From assembly GCA_010356995.1 (NCBI GenBank), contig ML996716.1, positions 1 through 25,318 on the forward strand: a DNA stretch of 25,318 nt, in the 5' to 3' direction. Numbering within the stretch: the first letter of the stretch is position 1; each line of letters starts with the position of its first letter. The DNA is from Trichodelitschia bisporula (taxonomy: Eukaryota > Ascomycota > Dothideomycetes > Phaeotrichales > Phaeotrichaceae). Under the pieces are notes generated by a model. That model saw only the letters and a list, made by a program, of their open reading frames with translations, made no database searches and was not told the DNA's origin. Below are positions 20,662 through 25,318 of the stretch, piece by piece. The translations under genes and the position numbers were made by a program.

Positions 20662-21599
20662 ATGTCGACGCAAAACTTCGCTCACCTTCTCTCTAGGCGG
20701 AAAAGCCGCCGAGTGGAGGCAAGATACTCAAAATCGTCAAAACACAACCTGAGCCGAACCCACCATCAATGGAAAGAGTTCTGTGAAGCTGCACGAACCT
20801 CCGATATTCCTAATGGAGATGCACTTTTCAGTGACCCTGAAAGTGTATGGCGGAGGCTGACCCTGAGCTGGTTATGTGTTAGACGGATTCCCATTTGTTA
20901 CAGCCTTCTGATATTGTAAGTTCCTGTATCACTTCGCGCTCGGTATCTTTGTAGCCGGTATCCGTTAGCGCTCGGGATTGCTTACCTCCGTTGTCTTGTT
21001 TCATCGTATCTTTGACGCGACGCCACTCCCGTTTCATACTTCCTATATAGTACGAGTTGCCCACATGGTACACTCGACAGTTCAGTCTACGTCAATCAAC
21101 AGAAACCTTTGTTTCATCTGTTCTCAGCTTCTTCAATCCAACATTATGTTGTTCCTGAAATGGACTTTGGACACGCGAAAGGGAATCCGAAAAGAGATAA
21201 CTATTAACGTCTACTATGACCGGTGGCACGCCGCTCGAAGACAAATACCGCATCACCGAGTGTGGAGCCTTGAGGACAGGAGGCGTGTCAATTCAGTAAG
21301 AGACTCATCTTGATAAACTCGAAATTAATTTTGTATAGTTCATCTCTTTGGATCTAGCCTCTCAGCATGGACTCAGTAGAGAACGGCAGCCGAAGCCTGT
21401 CCTAAGCTTTGCCGATATGGCCATCCTGTCGGCATACCCGATGTCGTGTTACCCAGAAAGGCAGGCTTGGCACGGCGAACACCGAAGTGGCCAAGATGGA
21501 CGACGCCGGAAGTCCGATGGACGACGCCGGAAGTCCGATGAAGTTCAGGAACATCCTGGAGACCCATCACGGATATATACTGTTCATTCTGTAAACTAG
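20662..21599 (+). mobile_element. N-terminal remnant of a DUF3435 tyrosine recombinase (Starship captain / Crypton kin)
   Basis: Three pieces join in phase 0. Exon 1 is 20662-20844; intron 20845-21127 runs GTATGG to TTCTCAG; exon 2 is 21128-21295; intron 21296-21338 runs GTAAGA to GTATAG; exon 3 is 21339-21599. The product is 203 residues: SKHNLSRTHHQWKEFCEA, then DPES joined to LLQSNIMLFLKWTLDTRKG, then YYDRWHAARRQ, then FISLDLASQHGLSRERQPKP and LSFADMAIL. This is the order of the N-terminal SAM-like/core-binding part of DUF3435 proteins as I remember them. Full captains are 500 residues or more; the catalytic core (Arg, His-x-x-Arg, Tyr) is absent, so the piece cannot recombine DNA. The conserved part stops near 21470, where a 21-bp duplication and unrelated sequence follow. 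It is a plain DNA-transposon gene. The family call needs a profile search. Confidence 0.5.
21495..21536. repeat. Perfect 21-bp tandem duplication
   Basis: The unit gatggacgacgccggaagtcc occurs twice in direct succession without mismatch, 21495-21515 and 21516-21536, just where similarity to the recombinase fades. Perfect identity suggests a recent event. Confidence 0.85.
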
Positions 21600-21639
21600 A
21601 GAAGGCAACAAGCTGGGCAATCAATCTTTTCTCACACAA

Positions 21640-22066
21640 TTCTTTGAGCACTTCCGCCAACATCTGCCCCATGTATTCCGCTTCGCATGATGACAACGCA
21701 ACAACACTCTGGCGCTTCGATGATCAGCTTACTGCTCCACTGCCGAGGTTGAAGATGTATCTGGCCGTTGATCGCCTCGTGGATGAATCCCCAGCCCAGT
21801 CAGAGTCGGTGTAACCAGCCAGAGCCTCCAGCGATCCGCGGTACACAAGTTCCACCTCCATGGTGCCCCGAAGGTAGCGAACGATCCTCTTGACCGCCGT
21901 TTCGTGCTGGGGTCCGGGGTTCGCGAGGAAGCGACTGCAGATGGAGACAGCGTATGCGATGTCGGGTCTAGTACCAAGCATGGCGTACATGAGGCAACCG
22001 ATCGCTTTGGCGTACCAGGTCTTGAGGCTCTGAGGGGCCTGGAAGTCATCGGGTGCTGGCACGATC
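21640..22066 (-). mobile_element. Ty1/Copia fossil: C-terminal reverse transcriptase to RNase H fragment
   Basis: On the minus strand this reads as the end of a Copia Pol: WYAKAIGCLMYAMLGTRPDI, a YLRG block, YTDSDWAGD of the RNase H start, and LSSCEAEYMGQ. It is a fragment, broken at least once, cut off on its upstream side by the LTR at 22067. Its downstream side is lost near 21640 next to the recombinase remnant. The motifs are well kept, suggesting moderate age. Confidence 0.85.
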
Positions 22067-22272
22067 TGTTAAAAGGGGGTGTGTGGTCAATGGAAACTGT
22101 TGAAAGGGTGATGCGTGATCAACAGAAACGTCACTGCATCACAAGTTGGACCGAAGGTCTGTCCATGAACAAGTTGCTTAATTGTCAAAGAGGTGGGGAT
22201 CCCGAGTCTACTTATACCCGAGCCCTGTGGCTGAACCTGGGTAAGGCTGAACACAGCCACCGCTTTCCAACA
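22067..22272 (-). repeat. Copia-type LTR, minus orientation, with a doubled terminal unit
   Basis: Read on minus it begins TGTTGGAAAGCGG and ends CCCCCTTTTAACA, 206 bp, with TG...CA ends. It is directly preceded on that strand by a polypurine tract (gtctgagggggag, 22273-22285), so it is a 3' LTR. Its last 31 bp (22067-22097) are repeated in diverged form next door (22098-22129), unlike the other copy at 22667-22839. Confidence 0.8.
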
Positions 22273-22666
22273 CTCCCCCTCAGACGAAACCCAGTGAAAA
22301 GGCGAGGGGTACGCTCACAAAGACACGAAGCTCCCATATGGACAGACGGCCAGGCCTCGTTAAAACCCTCTGTGAGGGAAAGAGTGCCTGGACTTGCACA
22401 AGGAGGGGCGGCAGATAGATTGATCCTCATGGTTCCCTTCTCCCCCTCACCTGGTGCGAGCCCATTCAAGACCCAATGCCTCCCTGAACTGTTCGAAGCG
22501 ATCCTTTGGCAAGGCTTTTGTAAGGCCATCAGCAACCCGCTTCTCTGGAGGTCAATCTCTCCGGATGCCTGCTTCTCCCTGACGTAGTGGTGCTGAATGC
22601 CTATGTGCTTTGTTCTCGGGTGAAACTGCGGGTTCTTGGCCAGGGCGATCGCTCCTTGGTTGTCGC
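22273..22666 (-). mobile_element. Ty1/Copia fossil: RNase H C-terminus and 3' untranslated part
   Basis: The minus strand holds the DNQGAIALAKNPQFHPRTKH block of Copia RNase H right beside the LTR at 22667, then a decayed end of Pol, then purine-rich sequence leading to the polypurine tract and the LTR at 22272. It is a broken 3' end of an element whose remainder is missing. It lies upstream of the RT fragment on the same strand, so the two pieces are out of natural order and derive from different copies or a rearrangement. Confidence 0.8.
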
Positions 22667-22839
22667 TGTTGGAATGCGGTGGCTGTGTTCAGCCTCACCC
22701 AGTTCAGCCACAGGGCTCGGGTATAAGTATACTCGGGGTCCCCACCTCTTTGACAATTAAGCAACTTGTTCATGGACAGACCTTTGGTCCAACTTATGAT
22801 GCTGTGATGTTTCCATTGATCATACATCCCCTTTTAACA
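22667..22839 (+). repeat. Copia-type LTR, plus orientation (solo-like)
   Basis: Begins TGTTGGAATGCGG and ends CCCCTTTTAACA, 173 bp. It is strongly similar to the inverse of 22067-22272 over its whole length except for the extra unit in that copy. It sits in opposite orientation to the adjoining internal fragment. Immediate flanks (gtcgc and ccgca) do not match, so no target duplication is visible. Confidence 0.8.
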
Positions 22840-23878
22840 CCGCAAACGAAGAGGTGGTGGAATGGGGTACTTGCGAGGCCGGGAATGCGATAGATACGGG
22901 CCACATGGGTCCGCTTGATAGACGGGAGGAGCCGCTAGGCTAGTTCGAGGGGAGCTAGGCGCCGTCTATCACTTCAACCTTTTGCCAATGTTGGTCTGTT
23001 GACGACAAGCTGTGGAGTTGTGGATGGACAATCGTTTCTCCTCGATGGGGATGAGGCCTTTCCTTCGTAGTTGGAATGGCCGCACGCTCCCGCGGGCTCA
23101 ATTGTTCCACAATACTGTATGTTTCTCGAGTCCCGCGCTGAAGACACGATACAATATGACTGATATGATGTCGTCTGCTCAACTCCAATCGAGCCTTTAA
23201 TCCAGCACCAGGACGCTTGCTAACACCCATCTTACACATTATCCGGCCACCTCTTCCACAGAATCAACTACGTATCTTGTTAAAATGAAGTGTGAACATG
23301 ACTGAGTTGCTTAATTGACTAACAGTGGGAAGTGAGCTGACTATATACCTCGCCAGGAGACGACCCCTACCTCCTGGCTCCGCTCCAGCCACCCCAGGTT
23401 GCCGCCACAAATTCAACATATCTCCTCTATCAGAACAGTCTGTATGCTCCATCTGTCCCTCACTGCGCTGCCAAACTCCCACCCAAAACCATGACCGCCA
23501 CTCCGGCATCCTCCTGAGCCTGTTTATGCTCGAGCCCTGGTCAGTCTCGATATCCCGTACAGCACCTACGATGCGGGCATAGACGACGCAAGCAGCGTGG
23601 GCGGTGCAACATAGATGAACAACCGGGTATGTCCTCCAACGAAGTCTTCGTCTATGAACTGATCAGTTGGTAGGAGAACTTGATGCCCCGTAGCATGTGG
23701 CTGTGTCTCCTTCAATCTCGTCCTCCTCTCCACGCCCGACAGCTCACAGCCTCATTCTTGGCATTCTGCCCCGCAGTTGAGCTCAGCTCGAAGCCCCAAA
23801 GCCTCGCCTTTAACCTCCAGTTCCACTCCTGCATTTTCACAAGTCCGCAATTTCTTGACTAGCATCATTATTTCCAAA
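22840..23878. other. Intergenic, no gene seen; promoter side of PNP-NACHT gene
   Basis: About 1 kb with only short frames (up to 95 codons) lacking domains. Around 23300-23355 a stretch (gttgcttaattg...actatatacc) weakly echoes the inner part of the Copia LTRs and might be a very old copy. The last few hundred bases are pyrimidine-rich and should carry the promoter of the gene at 23879. Confidence 0.5.
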
Positions 23879-25318
23879 ATGCCACCTGCAAAGTGGATCC
23901 GGACACGGGGCCGCTTCCATGCCTCTTCCAGTCTTTCACGACCCTCCTCACCTGTTGCTGGTGAGACCATCGCACCTGCCCCCGCGAGCAATGTCAGCCA
24001 GACTTCAACCTTACCACTTGCCCTCCATAGAGCCACCAACAGAAAGCCAACCCGCCAACTTCGTCACGAAGACTACACAATAGGGTGGATTTGCGCGCTC
24101 CCGATTGAACTTGCAGCAGCCCAGGAGATGCTCGATGAAGTGCACCAACCTCTTCCCCAGGACGCGTGCGATCCTAATAGCTACACGCTCGGCCGCGTTG
24201 GCGAACGCAATACGGTGATCATGGTCTTGGCGCGGACGGGCACAAACTCGGCCGCCTCGGCTGTTGCTCGTATGAAGTCTACCTTCACTTCGGTTCAGCT
24301 CGGCGTCATGGTCGGCATCGGAGGCGGTGTGCCAAGCCCAAAAGTCGACATCCGGCTTGGGGACGTTGTCGTTTGCGAACCGTCCAAGGATTGTGGCGGA
24401 GTGATTCAGTACGACTTGGGCAAGACCAGGCCGGGCAGAGTTGAACGAACTGGATACTTGAACGCACCCCCAGAAGCCTTGCAGAGCGCGCTGGCGAGTC
24501 TGAAGGCTGGCCATCTGAAAGGAAGAGTTGGTTTCCTAGATCATCTTGCAAAGCTCAGCAACCAGCCCCTTTTCGCTCGCGACAAGGCTGGGCCCGATGT
24601 CCTATACAACGCTGTGTACAACCATGAGGAGGGGGAGGAAAACTGCAACAATTGTAAGGAAGAACATAGCGTGCGGCGCCAGACACGTGGCGAACATGTC
24701 ATGGTTCACTACGGTACGATCGCTTCGGGGAATCAAGTCATGCGCGATGCCAAGGAACGCGACAAAGTCAGCACGAAACTCGGAGGCGTCCTGTGCTTCG
24801 AAATGGAAGCCGCCGGGGTGATGAACAGTTTTCCATGCCTGCCTGTGCGGGGAATCTGCGACTACTCGGACTCTCACAAGAACAAGAGCTGGCAGCCATT
24901 CGCGGCGGGGACGGCGGCAGCGTACGCCAAAGAGCTTTTGTTGTTGCTTCCGCCGGCCAAAGTCGAGATACCAGAAGATCCACCACCACCTGCGCCGGCA
25001 ATGCTCCTAAACTTGCCCAGGGCCGCAGACACACCATCCAACCCATACGAGCGGAAAAAAGCGCCTTGCCTCACTGGTACCCGGGTCGAACTTCTCAAAG
25101 AAATCTACGCCTGGGCTTACGGGGAGAACTCACCAAATATTTTCTGGTTGAGTGGTTTAGCTGGCACCGGCAAGTCCACCGTGGCTCAAACTTTGGCCAC
25201 TGAATGTTTTGAGAAGGGAAGACTTGGAGCCAGCTTCTTCTTCTCGCGAAGTGGCGCAGATGTCCGGCATGCCGGCAAGTTCGTGACAAGCATCGCAGCG
25301 CAACTTGCAGACAATGTG
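23879..25318 (+). CDS. NLR-type protein: PNP/UDP-phosphorylase-like effector + NACHT (3' end beyond right edge)
   Basis: Open from the ATG at 23879 to the window end, 480 residues without an intron. Residues 1-60 are Ser/Pro/Arg-rich and unstructured. Residues about 66-355 are a PNP_UDP_1 (MTAN/nucleoside phosphorylase-like) domain in its fungal NLR form: YTIGWICALPIELAAAQEML, the glycine loop VGIGGG (145-150), LGDVVVCEP, FEMEAAGVMNSFPC with the ribose-binding Met-Glu pair (309-310), and GICDYSDSHKNK with the likely catalytic Asp328. A proline linker follows, then NACHT with P-loop GLAGTGKST (426-434). Family knowledge: PNP-type effectors act on nucleotides or nucleosides, and related immune domains have been shown to cleave ATP; in STAND proteins the NACHT module switches the effector on. 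The key residues are present, so it looks active. Any Walker B and sensor repeats lie outside the window. Confidence 0.92.
   Translation, partial: MPPAKWIRTRGRFHASSSLSRPSSPVAGETIAPAPASNVSQTSTLPLALHRATNRKPTRQLRHEDYTIGWICALPIELAAAQEMLDEVHQPLPQDACDPNSYTLGRVGERNTVIMVLARTGTNSAASAVARMKSTFTSVQLGVMVGIGGGVPSPKVDIRLGDVVVCEPSKDCGGVIQYDLGKTRPGRVERTGYLNAPPEALQSALASLKAGHLKGRVGFLDHLAKLSNQPLFARDKAGPDVLYNAVYNHEEGEENCNNCKEEHSVRRQTRGEHVMVHYGTIASGNQVMRDAKERDKVSTKLGGVLCFEMEAAGVMNSFPCLPVRGICDYSDSHKNKSWQPFAAGTAAAYAKELLLLLPPAKVEIPEDPPPPAPAMLLNLPRAADTPSNPYERKKAPCLTGTRVELLKEIYAWAYGENSPNIFWLSGLAGTGKSTVAQTLATECFEKGRLGASFFFSRSGADVRHAGKFVTSIAAQLADNV

Noticed and set aside
23300-23360. Possible ancient LTR similar to the Copia LTRs
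   Set aside because: Only a dozen-base identity (gttgcttaattg) plus vague similarity; no TG...CA ends found.
1-25318. tRNA genes, rRNA genes and CRISPR arrays
   Set aside because: No B-box-like GGTTCGAATCC sequence with a plausible A box, no rRNA motifs, no spaced short repeats were seen.

Overview
The window reads as nuclear DNA of a filamentous ascomycete (Pezizomycotina). The protein-coding genes have short introns (42-76 bp) with GTAAGT/GTATGT/GTACGT donors and CTAAC/CTGAC-like branch sites. The gene content (NLR-like genes, a HET-domain gene, a DUF3435 recombinase remnant, Ty1/Copia fossils) is typical of that group. I cannot name the species.

Layout. 1-2871 (minus) is the 5' two thirds of an NLR-type gene: SesB-like alpha/beta hydrolase, then NB-ARC, then TPR repeats that run off the left edge. 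2872-4812 has no gene I can support. 4813-5932 (minus) is a BTB/POZ gene whose first exon boundary is uncertain. 6671-7967 (minus) is a complete five-exon TauD/TfdA-type Fe(II)/2-oxoglutarate dioxygenase of 370 residues. 9405-10055 (minus) is a single-exon secreted cysteine-rich protein. 10850-14975 (minus) is a GRAM-VASt-transmembrane sterol-transfer protein (Ysp2/Lam family). It shares a divergent 0.5 kb promoter region with a coiled-coil, possibly MIT-domain, protein at 15494-16930 (plus).

From 17.5 kb rightwards the window changes character. 17585-19584 is a broken HET-domain gene. 20662-21599 holds a three-exon N-terminal remnant that looks like a DUF3435 tyrosine recombinase (the Starship 'captain'/Crypton kin). 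21640-22839 holds nested Ty1/Copia fossils with two LTR copies in opposite orientation. 23879-25318 (plus) is the 5' part of a second NLR with a different effector, a PNP/UDP-phosphorylase-like domain followed by a NACHT P-loop.

How it fits together. The middle (BTB, dioxygenase, secreted protein, sterol transporter, coiled-coil protein) looks like ordinary chromosome. The two ends carry nonself-recognition or cell-death type genes of three different classes (SesB-NB-ARC-TPR, HET, PNP-NACHT). The right one lies in a transposon-rich stretch downstream of a captain-like remnant. The most interesting hypothesis is that the HET fossil, recombinase remnant, Copia debris and PNP-NACHT gene are parts of a decayed accessory or Starship-like island. 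No computation or database search was possible; every family call is from motif recognition.
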